This document shows positions 27,785 through 36,790 of a DNA stretch of 64,000 nucleotides, piece by piece; position 1 is the first letter of the stretch; each line of letters opens with the position of its first letter. The notes under the pieces are model-generated. The model was not told the origin of the DNA, did no database searches, and saw only the letters and a program-made list of their open reading frames with translations. Source of the DNA: Ferrovaceae bacterium (GTDB taxonomy: Bacteria > Pseudomonadota > Gammaproteobacteria > Burkholderiales > Ferrovaceae); the NCBI GenBank assembly GCA_027449685.1, contig DAIDLC010000002.1:1-64000 (forward strand), in the 5' to 3' direction. The translations under genes and the position numbers were made by a program.

Positions 27785-29755
27785 CTAGCCTTGTAACAAA
27801 CGGGTTTCGGCGCGCGCCAAAGAGTCTGGCAGTCCCAACAGAACGATGACATCCATGGCAGCAAGGGCCATGTCCGGTGTAGGGCGCAGACCCCGTATTC
27901 CATGCCGTCGGATGGCCGTGACCTCGACCCCCAAGCCATCCAGATCCAGATCCCGGAGTTGCCTGCCATTGGCATAAGCCCCCTCGCCCATGACGATGGA
28001 GTGCAGTCGGGGCTGATTCTGCTCGGCATGTTCCGTGCTGTCATCGGTCATGCCCCGAAAAAATCCTCGCATGAGATGATAGCGTTCGGAACGTACCTGT
28101 CGAATTCGTTTGAGCACGCGGGCCAGAGGTACTCCCAACTCCAGCATGGCGTGCGAGGCCAACATCAGGGAGCCCTCCAGGATTTCCGGTACCACTTCAG
28201 CGGCGCCAGCGTCCTTGAGTTGATCCAGGTCCATGTCATCATAGGTGCGTACAATGACGGGCAATCCGGGCTCCATTTCCCGCACCTGACTGATGATGGC
28301 CAGGGAAGCGTGCGTATCTGCAAAAGTGACGACCACGGCTGCGGCCCGGTGCAGTCCGGCAGCGATCAACACCTCGCTGCGCACCGCATCACCGAACACC
28401 ACAGAATCTCCCGCGGTGGCTGCAGCACGGACTCGTTGCGGGTCCATATCCAGTGCAATGACAGACAACCCCTCCTGTTCCAAAAACCTGGACAAATTTT
28501 GCCCGCTGCGCCCGTAACCGCAAACAATGACATGACGTTGCACGCCATAACTGCGCGCCGATAACTCATGCAGCGCCAGGGAGCGCAAGGTCCATTCGCT
28601 GGCACAACAGTAGAGGACGATACGATCGCTCATCATCATGATCAATGGCGACAAGAGCATGGAAATCAGCATGGCCGCCAAAACGATCTGCAGTACCGAC
28701 TCTGGCAAGAGCTTCAACCCCTCTGCCTGGGCCAGCAATACAAACCCGAATTCACCTGCAGGTGCCACGGCCAGTGCCGTTCGTAAAGCCACCGAATCCA
28801 CATCCCGGAACCAACGGCCCAATGCAAACACGATGATGAGCTTGAATCCCAGCAATGCCAGTAGCGTTGCGATTACCCAGGGCAATTGCGCCAGAACCAC
28901 CGACAGATCGAGCAAGGTCCCGATCGTAATGAAAAACAGGCCCAGCAATACATCCCGAAACGGCTTGATATAGTCTTCCACCTGATAGCGGTAATCCGTC
29001 TCGGCCAGCAGCACACCAGAAATGAAGGCGCCCAAGGCCAGAGACAACCCGGCGCGTTGGGTTACCCAGGCCATGAACAAGGTGACCAGGAGTACATTGA
29101 GAATAAATACTTCCGAGGTTTTCTGTTGTGCCACCCAATGAAACCAGCGGTTCATCCAACGTTTTCCAAACCCCAGCAATAACGCCAGAGCCAAGACGGC
29201 CTTGAGCCCCGCCAGAAGCAGCGTATGGCCCAGCGCACCTTGCCCCTGCGCCAGGGCCGGGATCAATACCAGCAAGGGGACAACGGCCAGATCCTGAAAC
29301 AGCATGATGCCCATGATGCGTTGGCCATGGGTGGATTTGAGTTCCAGGCGTTCCGAAAGCAGGCGCGAGATGATGGCCGTGGAAGAGAGGGCAAGCGCTC
29401 CGGCCAGAGCCACGCTGCCTTGCCAGGCAATCCCTAGCGCCAAGGACAGCAGCAAACCCAGGCCCAAGGTGAGCAGCATCTGGGCCCCACCCAAGCCAAA
29501 GACCGTCCGTCGCATGGCCATCAGTTGCGCCAGGCTGAATTCCAGACCCACGGTAAACATCAAGAAGATTACCCCGAATTCGGCCAATCCCTGAGTGGCC
29601 GTATCCGGTGGGATCAAACCCGTAGCGTGGGGCCCAATCACAATGCCGGCCAGCAAGTACCCGAGCATGGCAGGCAAACCCAGCCTGCGAAACAGGGTCA
29701 CCCCCAAAGAGGCTGATAAAAGAAGAATGAGAACCAGTTCAAGCGTAGCCATCAT
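27785..29755 (-). CDS. KefB/C-type (CPA2) cation:proton antiporter
   Basis: About 656 aa. N-terminal half has ~12 membrane segments (LGYLLAGIVIGPH, GVIFLMFTVGLEFS). A TrkA-N (RCK) NAD-binding domain starts VIVCGYGRSGQNLSRFL, followed by a TrkA-C domain at the C-terminus with EVTAIRRHG. Likely K+/H+ exchange or glutathione-gated K+ efflux; YbaL-like rather than strictly KefB, as no KefF/G ancillary gene is adjacent. Start ATG 29755 or 29752 behind GAGGG. Diverges from kdsD with 48 bp between. Confidence 0.9.
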   Translation of the reverse strand: MMATLELVLILLLSASLGVTLFRRLGLPAMLGYLLAGIVIGPHATGLIPPDTATQGLAEFGVIFLMFTVGLEFSLAQLMAMRRTVFGLGGAQMLLTLGLGLLLSLALGIAWQGSVALAGALALSSTAIISRLLSERLELKSTHGQRIMGIMLFQDLAVVPLLVLIPALAQGQGALGHTLLLAGLKAVLALALLLGFGKRWMNRWFHWVAQQKTSEVFILNVLLVTLFMAWVTQRAGLSLALGAFISGVLLAETDYRYQVEDYIKPFRDVLLGLFFITIGTLLDLSVVLAQLPWVIATLLALLGFKLIIVFALGRWFRDVDSVALRTALAVAPAGEFGFVLLAQAEGLKLLPESVLQIVLAAMLISMLLSPLIMMMSDRIVLYCCASEWTLRSLALHELSARSYGVQRHVIVCGYGRSGQNLSRFLEQEGLSVIALDMDPQRVRAAATAGDSVVFGDAVRSEVLIAAGLHRAAAVVVTFADTHASLAIISQVREMEPGLPVIVRTYDDMDLDQLKDAGAAEVVPEILEGSLMLASHAMLELGVPLARVLKRIRQVRSERYHLMRGFFRGMTDDSTEHAEQNQPRLHSIVMGEGAYANGRQLRDLDLDGLGVEVTAIRRHGIRGLRPTPDMALAAMDVIVLLGLPDSLARAETRLLQG

Positions 29756-29803
29756 GCCCTCAAGTATAATTCGAACCCATGACTTCCAAGATGACAATTC
29801 CCC

Positions 29804-30778
29804 ATGGATAATACCGCCCTGCTTCAATTGGCACGAGAAGTACTCGAATTGGAGTCCGAGGCCATCCTGGCCTGCGCCCAACGCCTGGACGACTCGTTTG
29901 TGGCCGCCCACCATCTGCTGCTTTCCTGCAAAGGCCGGATCGTGGTCAGCGGCATGGGCAAATCCGGACATGTGGGCAACAAAATCGCTTCCACGCTGGC
30001 CAGCACTGGCACCCCGGCATTCTTCATGCATCCCGCCGAGGCCAGCCATGGTGACCTGGGCATGATCGTCAGCGAAGACGTCCTGATCGCCTTGTCCAAC
30101 TCCGGAGAAAGCGACGAATTACTCACCTTTGTGCCACTCTTGAAGCGCCGTGGAACCCGCATTCTGGCCTTGACCGGAAACCCCCGTTCGCGCCTGGCAC
30201 GGTTGGCAGATGTGCACCTGGACAGCTCGGTAGCACGCGAAGCCTGCCCCCTCAACCTGGCCCCCACTTCCAGTACCACGGTTACTTTGGCTCTGGGAGA
30301 TGCCCTGGCAGTCACTCTGCTGCAAGCGCGCGGGTTTTCTGTCGCGGATTTTGCCCGCACACACCCCGGTGGATCCTTGGGCAAACGATTGTTGTTGACC
30401 GTCAAGGACGTCATGCACCAGGGTGAGCAGGTTCCCAAAGTCCATCTGGAAGCCAGCGTGGCCCAGGCTTTGGCCGAAATGTCCTCCAAAGCACTGGGCA
30501 TGACTGCCGTAGTCGATGGTCAAGGAACGTTGCACGGGGTGTTCACCGACGGGGATTTACGCCGAGCACTGGAGCAAGGCCTAACCTCCATCACCACCAT
30601 TCCGGTGCGAACGCTCATGACGGCACACCCCATCACCACTACTCCTGATGTATTGGCCTCCGAGGCGGCCATATTGATGCAACAACGGAAAATTTTTGGA
30701 CTGTTTGTGATCGACGCCACCAGAACCCTGCAAGGCGCCTTCAACATGCATGACCTGCTGCGCACCGGCATTGTCTGA
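29804..30778 (+). CDS. kdsD: Arabinose-5-phosphate isomerase
   Basis: Makes D-arabinose 5-phosphate for Kdo and LPS. 324 aa. SIS domain with VSGMGKSGHVGNKIASTLASTG (key piece GMGKSGHVGNK) and SNSGESDEL; two CBS domains from about residue 200 (VKDVMH, TDGDLRR). Starts the LPS block kdsD-lptCAB. kdsC, usually the next gene, is absent. Confidence 0.95.
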   Translation: MDNTALLQLAREVLELESEAILACAQRLDDSFVAAHHLLLSCKGRIVVSGMGKSGHVGNKIASTLASTGTPAFFMHPAEASHGDLGMIVSEDVLIALSNSGESDELLTFVPLLKRRGTRILALTGNPRSRLARLADVHLDSSVAREACPLNLAPTSSTTVTLALGDALAVTLLQARGFSVADFARTHPGGSLGKRLLLTVKDVMHQGEQVPKVHLEASVAQALAEMSSKALGMTAVVDGQGTLHGVFTDGDLRRALEQGLTSITTIPVRTLMTAHPITTTPDVLASEAAILMQQRKIFGLFVIDATRTLQGAFNMHDLLRTGIV

Positions 30779-30794
30779 AGGCGCCCCATCCCTC

Positions 30795-31379
30795 ATGTTC
30801 CGGATCATGCATAGCCTGGAAACCTGGAGTCCCTTGCTGGTAGTGTTGTTGCTGGCGATGGTGACCACCTGGTTGTGGCGGGTCGTGGAAACCAACTTTA
30901 CCCCCGGTTCGCACGCAATCGCCCATGACCCCGATCTCATCATGCAAACTTTTACGGCGCGTCAATTGGGAGACACAGGGCAGATCCGTTACACGCTACG
31001 TGCAAAAAAAATGATACATTATCCTGATGATGACACTTCACACTTTGATGATGTGACATTTGCCTCGCTGGAGCCCGATGCCCCCACCTTGACGGTTCGC
31101 TCCGATCATGCCGTTCGATCCGAGAAAAAGGACGAGGTCATCTTTACCGGAAACGTCGTGGTAACCCGCAATGCCACGCAAGACCAACCCTTGACCGTCA
31201 TCAGGACTTCGGTGCTCACGGTTTACCCGCGTCGTGGTATAGGCAAAACCGACCAGCCGGTGTCTGTGGATTATGGAAAAGATACGCTCACGGCAACCGG
31301 CATGATCGTCAACAGCAAAACCAGAATGGCAGAGTTTACCCGTGCAAAACTTACCCATATTCCGCCAGTTCATCCCTGA
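30795..31379 (+). CDS. lptC: LPS export protein LptC
   Basis: Bitopic inner-membrane protein that passes LPS from LptB2FG to LptA. About 194 aa. One N-terminal helix (LLVVLLLAMVTTWLWRV), then a beta-jellyroll periplasmic domain (YTLRAKKMIHYPDDD, VIFTGNVVVTR). The start is uncertain: ATG 30795 or 30807, with an ATG at 30750 overlapping kdsD also in frame. Follows kdsD by 16 bp. Confidence 0.88.
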   Translation: MFRIMHSLETWSPLLVVLLLAMVTTWLWRVVETNFTPGSHAIAHDPDLIMQTFTARQLGDTGQIRYTLRAKKMIHYPDDDTSHFDDVTFASLEPDAPTLTVRSDHAVRSEKKDEVIFTGNVVVTRNATQDQPLTVIRTSVLTVYPRRGIGKTDQPVSVDYGKDTLTATGMIVNSKTRMAEFTRAKLTHIPPVHP

Positions 31380-31982
31380 ATTTCTTTTTCTCATGACCGC
31401 TACGCTGGCCATGCCGGCTTTTGCCGATCATGCCGACCGTACCCAGCCCGTGCACATCGAAGCCGACAAGATGACCGCCGATGACAAACATAAAAACACC
31501 TTGTTTGAAGGCACGGTCATTCTGACCCAGGGAACGATTCGACTGACTGCAGACCACATGACCGTGCGCGAAGACCCGAATGGATTCAAATATGCCTCTG
31601 CTTTTGGCAATCCTGTAACCTTCCGTCAAAAACGCGAGGGACTCAACGAGTGGGTAAAAGGCTCGGCTCAACACGCAGAATATAACGGCAAACTGGATCG
31701 CATCGAGCTATTCGACCACGCCGACGTGCATCGCGACAAAGATGAAATCAAGGGCGACTATCTATCCTACGACACCAGATCCGAAGTGCTTCAGGCTCAT
31801 GGGCATGAAGATGCCAAATCCACCCCGTTTTCCACTCCCAGCGGCAGAGTGCATGTCACACTGCAGCCCGGAAAAAAACAGGAAACGGAAACGCCGCCTC
31901 CCACACCGCCCGCCCATGGCACCACCCCCGTCACCCCGTCCTCAAAGGCCCCCGCATCCACAGCCACTCCGGGGAAAGCGCC

Positions 31983-31986
<4 letters not shown>
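31342..31986 (+). CDS. lptA: LPS transport periplasmic bridge protein LptA
   Basis: 214 aa. Signal peptide ending at PAFA, then the jellyroll ([33 protein letters not shown] with the EG.V...G...I pattern). The last ~40 residues are Pro/Thr-rich low complexity. GTG 31342 gives a full signal peptide and a 38-bp overlap with lptC; the next ATG (31393) would cut it off. The stop overlaps lptB by ATGA. Confidence 0.9.
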
Positions 31987-32705
<719 letters not shown>

Positions 32706-32708
32706 GTC

Positions 32709-34148
32709 ATGAAGGTCCATTTACAGCTTAAGCAAGCACAACATCTGGCCCTCACGCCACAGCTTCAGCAATCGATACGCTTGTTACAGTTATCCACTCT
32801 GGACCTGGATCAGGAACTGGAAAAGTTTCTGATGGATAATCCCATGCTGGAACGCGCTGATCCGGGTCAAGAGGATATGCCGCTTTCGCTGGGCGCTCTG
32901 GTGGGCACAAACACCGCAGAATCCAGCACGGGGCACGACGCTCAGGAATCCGCTGACGCACCCGAACCCTGGCAGGATGAAACCTCCTGGTCCCTTGAAG
33001 ACTCTACCGGACCCTCCTGGCAAGACACGGAAGACAATGGCGACTATCCGTATCAATGCGTGGGGCCCATCACGCTGCTGGATCATCTTTCCGCGCAACT
33101 GCGCTTGATGGCTCTCAGCGATCGGGACCACCAACTGATGACCCTGCTGTTATCCCATCTCGATGAATCGGGCTACCTGCAACAACCCATTGAAGAAATC
33201 ATCGCCACCAATCCCTCAGACGCAGACCCCATCGAGCCCGGTGAAATCCAGGTGACATTAAAGCTGTTGCAATCCCTGGACCCTGTAGGAGTTGGGGCGC
33301 GTGATCTCGCCGAGTGCCTTACACTGCAGCTACAAGCACTGTCCGCACCCGAACCCGTGCGCCAGGCCGCCTTGGCCATCGTCAAGGATCATCTGCCACT
33401 CTTGGCCGCACGCGATCACACCCGTTTGCGCAAAACCCTGGGTTTGAGCGAGGAACTATTGCGTGCAGCCCACAAGCTGATCACCCAACTGGATCCCAAA
33501 CCCGGCGCCGCATTCAATTTGACCGAAACACGCTACGTCATGCCTGACGTCCTGGTGCGCAAACAAAAAGAGCGCTGGGTCGCCCAACTCAACCGCGAAG
33601 CCATGCCACGCCTGCGTATCAATGCCTTGTATGCCGGACTCATGAAATCTGGAGCCGGTCCCTCCAATACGCTGAATACGCAATTGCAGGAAGCGCGCTG
33701 GCTGATCAAAAACGTGCAACAACGATTCGACACCATTCTGCGGGTTTCCCAGGCTATCGTGGACCGACAGCAAGCCTTTCTGGAACACGGTGAGGTGGCC
33801 ATGCGCCCGCTGGTTCTCCGTGAAATTGCAGACACCCTGGGCTTGCACGAGTCCACCATCTCCCGGGTCACCAGTCAAAAATACATGATGACGCCGCGCG
33901 GATTGTTTGAACTCAAATACTTTTTTAGCAGCCACGTGAGTACCGATACCGGAGGTGCGGCATCCTCCACGGCAATACGTGCCCTGATTCGGCAACTCAT
34001 TGCCGCCGAAGATTGCAAAAGTCCTCTCTCCGATAGCCAAATTTCGGATATTCTGGCAAAACAGGGGCTTCAGGTGGCACGTCGCACCGTGGCAAAATAC
34101 CGCGAGGCCATGCAGATTCATTCTGCAAGTCAACGCAAAACATTGTAA
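32709..34148 (+). CDS. rpoN: RNA polymerase sigma-54 factor
   Basis: 479 aa. Region I is Gln/Leu-rich (LKQAQHLALTPQLQQSIRLL, read as QHLALTPQLQQSIRLLQ). An acidic region II, the core-binding region, the HTH (TLGLHESTISRVTSQKY) and the RpoN box ARRTVAKYREA are all present. It follows lptB, the classical order. Nearby hpf, ptsN and rapZ are its usual companions. Confidence 0.97.
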   Translation: MKVHLQLKQAQHLALTPQLQQSIRLLQLSTLDLDQELEKFLMDNPMLERADPGQEDMPLSLGALVGTNTAESSTGHDAQESADAPEPWQDETSWSLEDSTGPSWQDTEDNGDYPYQCVGPITLLDHLSAQLRLMALSDRDHQLMTLLLSHLDESGYLQQPIEEIIATNPSDADPIEPGEIQVTLKLLQSLDPVGVGARDLAECLTLQLQALSAPEPVRQAALAIVKDHLPLLAARDHTRLRKTLGLSEELLRAAHKLITQLDPKPGAAFNLTETRYVMPDVLVRKQKERWVAQLNREAMPRLRINALYAGLMKSGAGPSNTLNTQLQEARWLIKNVQQRFDTILRVSQAIVDRQQAFLEHGEVAMRPLVLREIADTLGLHESTISRVTSQKYMMTPRGLFELKYFFSSHVSTDTGGAASSTAIRALIRQLIAAEDCKSPLSDSQISDILAKQGLQVARRTVAKYREAMQIHSASQRKTL

Positions 34149-34166
34149 TCACTGGAGGAAAACAAA

Positions 34167-34490
34167 ATGAATGTCACCCTGACCGGAAAACATGTGGATA
34201 TCACCCCAGCCATCCGGGAGTATGTGGTAGAAAAAATGGGACGCATCAAACGCCATTTCGATCAACCCATTAGCATCAATATGGTTCTTTCGGTAGAAAA
34301 ACTGACCCATCATGTGGAGGCCAACGTATCGGCCAATGGTCGCAATCTGTTTGCCGAATCCACCCATTCCGACATGTACGCTGCCATTGACGAACTGGCG
34401 CATACACTGGATCGCCAGATCATTCGCAACAAGGAAAAGCAGCACGATCAACGCAACGGACAACCGCTCAAGCATCTATCTGCCGAATAA
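34167..34490 (+). CDS. hpf: Ribosome hibernation promoting factor (short HPF)
   Basis: 107 aa. Short HPF/YfiA family with MNVTLTGKHVDITPAIREYV and DMYAAIDELAHTLDRQI. Lacks the long-form C-terminal dimerisation domain, so an RMF partner elsewhere is likely. Strong ribosome site TGGAGGA before ATG 34167. Confidence 0.95.
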   Translation: MNVTLTGKHVDITPAIREYVVEKMGRIKRHFDQPISINMVLSVEKLTHHVEANVSANGRNLFAESTHSDMYAAIDELAHTLDRQIIRNKEKQHDQRNGQPLKHLSAE

Positions 34491-34505
34491 GCCCTGCCGA
34501 TCATC

Positions 34506-34991
34506 ATGATCTCCATTCAGCAGTTGCTCAAACCCAGCCATGTTTTGCTCGATCTGGAAGTCACCAGTAAAAAGCGCTTGTTCGAACAAATCGGCATTTT
34601 GTTCGAAAATCACGACCAAATGTCCCGCAGCCAGGTCTTTGATGCCCTGTTCAATCGAGAAAAACTGGGGTCCACAGGCTTGGGACATGGCTTTGCCCTG
34701 CCGCACGGAAGAATGAAAAAGTTGCGGGAAACGCTCTGTGCGTTCATCCGGATTGCAGGGGACATTCCTTTCGAATCGCCAGACGGACAGAATGTTAAAA
34801 TGGCTTTGGCCCTATTGGTCCCGGAACATGCCACCGAGCAGCATCTCAATCTGCTGGGCGAGATTGCTGAAATGTTCAACGATCCTGATTTACGCAAAAG
34901 CTTGCTGACGGCACAGGACGAAGCGCAAGCCTGGCAGGTATTGACCCAGTGGACACCCTATGCCAGACGTCAGCGTTCAGCGTCTGTTTAA
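34506..34991 (+). CDS. ptsN: Nitrogen PTS EIIA protein
   Basis: 161 aa. Phosphoryl acceptor His in LGHGFALPHGRM and the substrate loop REKLGSTGLG. Regulatory EIIA of the PTS-Ntr chain. No PtsP or NPr genes are in the window; hprK, whose usual target is an HPr-like protein, follows with a 32-bp overlap. Confidence 0.94.
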   Translation: MISIQQLLKPSHVLLDLEVTSKKRLFEQIGILFENHDQMSRSQVFDALFNREKLGSTGLGHGFALPHGRMKKLRETLCAFIRIAGDIPFESPDGQNVKMALALLVPEHATEQHLNLLGEIAEMFNDPDLRKSLLTAQDEAQAWQVLTQWTPYARRQRSASV

Positions 34992-35928
34992 CGAAAATCG
35001 CGACAAACTCGATCTGGTCTGGTTAGCGGGCCGTCAGGGCTATCAACGCTCGGCTCCAGTGGGAAGCCTGACAGATTCCCGCGCTGGTTTGATTGCCCAC
35101 CTGAATCTTACACATCCCCACCGCTTTCAGGTGCTGGGGCAAATGGAAATCAATTACCTGCTGGGACTGGATGGAGCCTCCCTGCAACGCGCCCTGGATA
35201 ATATCCTGTCCCAGGACCTGGCTGCCATCATCATCGCCGATGGCAGTCTCTTGCCAGAGTCGCTCTACAATGCCTGTGAACAGCAGGGGATGCCGGCTAT
35301 CGGCTCCTCGGTATCCAGTGCCACTGTCATCAATTTGCTACGCCATTACCTGGAGCAGGAGCTGGCCGAAGAAATCACGCTCCATGGTGTCTTCATGGTC
35401 ATTCTGGAGGTGGGCGTTCTCATTACCGGTGATTCCGCAGTAGGAAAAAGCGAATTGGCCCTGGAACTGATCACACGGGGTCACGGCCTGGTGGCTGACG
35501 ACGCCGTGGAGTTCTATCGAATCAGCCCGGAAACCCTTCAGGGGCGCTGCCCTCCCATGCTGCGTGACTTTCTGGAAGTACGCGGACTGGGGCTGCTGAA
35601 CATTCGCTCCATCTTTGGCGAAACGGCCGTTCGCCCTCGCAAAAACCTGAAACTCATCGTCCATCTGGAGCGACCTCCGGGGGGCGATCTTGGTGCCCTC
35701 GATCGTTTGCCAGGCAATAATAAAACGCAAAATATTCTGGGGCTGGATATCCCCAAGGTCACCTTACCGGTTGCCGTGGGCCGAAATCTTGCCGTTCTCG
35801 TGGAAGCCGCAACCCGGAATTTCATCTTGTCTCAAAGGGGTATCGACAGTACCCTGCAATTCATCGAACGACAACAGCAGTTCATGGCCCAGGACAAATT
35901 TTTACCCGGCGTGGAACTCGATGACTGA
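34960..35928 (+). CDS. hprK: HPr kinase/phosphorylase
   Basis: 322 aa. N-terminal MurF-like domain; C-terminal kinase with Walker A GDSAVGKSELAL, ADDAVEFYRI and the signature EVRGLGLLNIRSIFG. Phosphorylates Ser of HPr in Firmicutes; in proteobacteria its output on the PTS-Ntr is less clear. ATG 34960 lies inside ptsN; its stop overlaps rapZ. Confidence 0.95.
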   Translation: MPDVSVQRLFNENRDKLDLVWLAGRQGYQRSAPVGSLTDSRAGLIAHLNLTHPHRFQVLGQMEINYLLGLDGASLQRALDNILSQDLAAIIIADGSLLPESLYNACEQQGMPAIGSSVSSATVINLLRHYLEQELAEEITLHGVFMVILEVGVLITGDSAVGKSELALELITRGHGLVADDAVEFYRISPETLQGRCPPMLRDFLEVRGLGLLNIRSIFGETAVRPRKNLKLIVHLERPPGGDLGALDRLPGNNKTQNILGLDIPKVTLPVAVGRNLAVLVEAATRNFILSQRGIDSTLQFIERQQQFMAQDKFLPGVELDD

Positions 35929-36787
35929 CCCCATAACGCCCATAAACGCACAAGTGGTTCTCATCAGCGGACTGTCCGGATCTGGCAAGACAGTGGCCTT
36001 GCGCGCACTGGAGGATGCGGGCTTTTTCGCCATGGACAATTTACCCATTCCCTTTGCCACAGCCATCGTTCGTGATCTGGTGCAGCGCGGAGAAAAACAC
36101 ATCGCCTTGACCCTGGATGCCCGCGGTGGTGAGCCCATCCGGTTGCTACCCACGATCATTGACCAACTGCGCAGCGAGCACCTGGATGTGCGCCTGCTTT
36201 TTCTGGAGGCCAATGACCAGGATCTGGTTCGACGTTTTTCCGAAACCCGACGACCTCATCCCCTGGCCGATGGGCATCGCTCTGTTTCCGAGTGCATCCG
36301 ATTTGAACGTGCTCTGCTGGAGACAGCAGCGAATCTGGGCAGGCGCCTGGATACGTCCCTGATTTCACCCAACACCCTCCGAAGCTGGGTACGCGACTTC
36401 GTTCAACTGGATCCTTCCGGGTTGACTTTGTTTTTCGAGTCCTTCGGTTTCAAAAACGGGATTCCGCTGGATGCTGATTTTGTCTTTGATGTGCGCTGCC
36501 TGCCCAATCCATTTTATGACCCCGATCTACGCGCGCTCACGGGAAAAGATACTGCTGTTATCCAGTTTTTGCAGGACCAGCCCCTGGTGCAACGCATGCT
36601 GCAAGACGTTTTATGCTTTGTACAAGACTGGCTACCCGAGTTTTTACGCGATAACCGCAGCGCACTGACCATCGCCATCGGTTGCACAGGAGGTCAGCAT
36701 CGCTCGGTATATTTGGCCGAACGACTCGCCCGACAACTGCAAAGTCAAGGACAAGTTACGCGCGTCATTCATCGCGAGCTGCCCTGA
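35921..36787 (+). CDS. rapZ: RNase adaptor protein RapZ
   Basis: 288 aa. Walker A GLSGSGKTVALRALEDAG (key piece GLSGSGKT), DNLPIPF, SETRRPHPLA (shown as RFSETRRPHPL), and the C-terminal AIGCTGGQHRSVYLAERLA (key piece IGCTGGQHRSV) with basic residues for RNA binding. In E. coli it guides RNase E to GlmZ. Last gene of the kdsD-to-rapZ block; recG converges 3 bp away. Confidence 0.95.
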   Translation: MTDPITPINAQVVLISGLSGSGKTVALRALEDAGFFAMDNLPIPFATAIVRDLVQRGEKHIALTLDARGGEPIRLLPTIIDQLRSEHLDVRLLFLEANDQDLVRRFSETRRPHPLADGHRSVSECIRFERALLETAANLGRRLDTSLISPNTLRSWVRDFVQLDPSGLTLFFESFGFKNGIPLDADFVFDVRCLPNPFYDPDLRALTGKDTAVIQFLQDQPLVQRMLQDVLCFVQDWLPEFLRDNRSALTIAIGCTGGQHRSVYLAERLARQLQSQGQVTRVIHRELP

Positions 36788-36790
36788 TCC

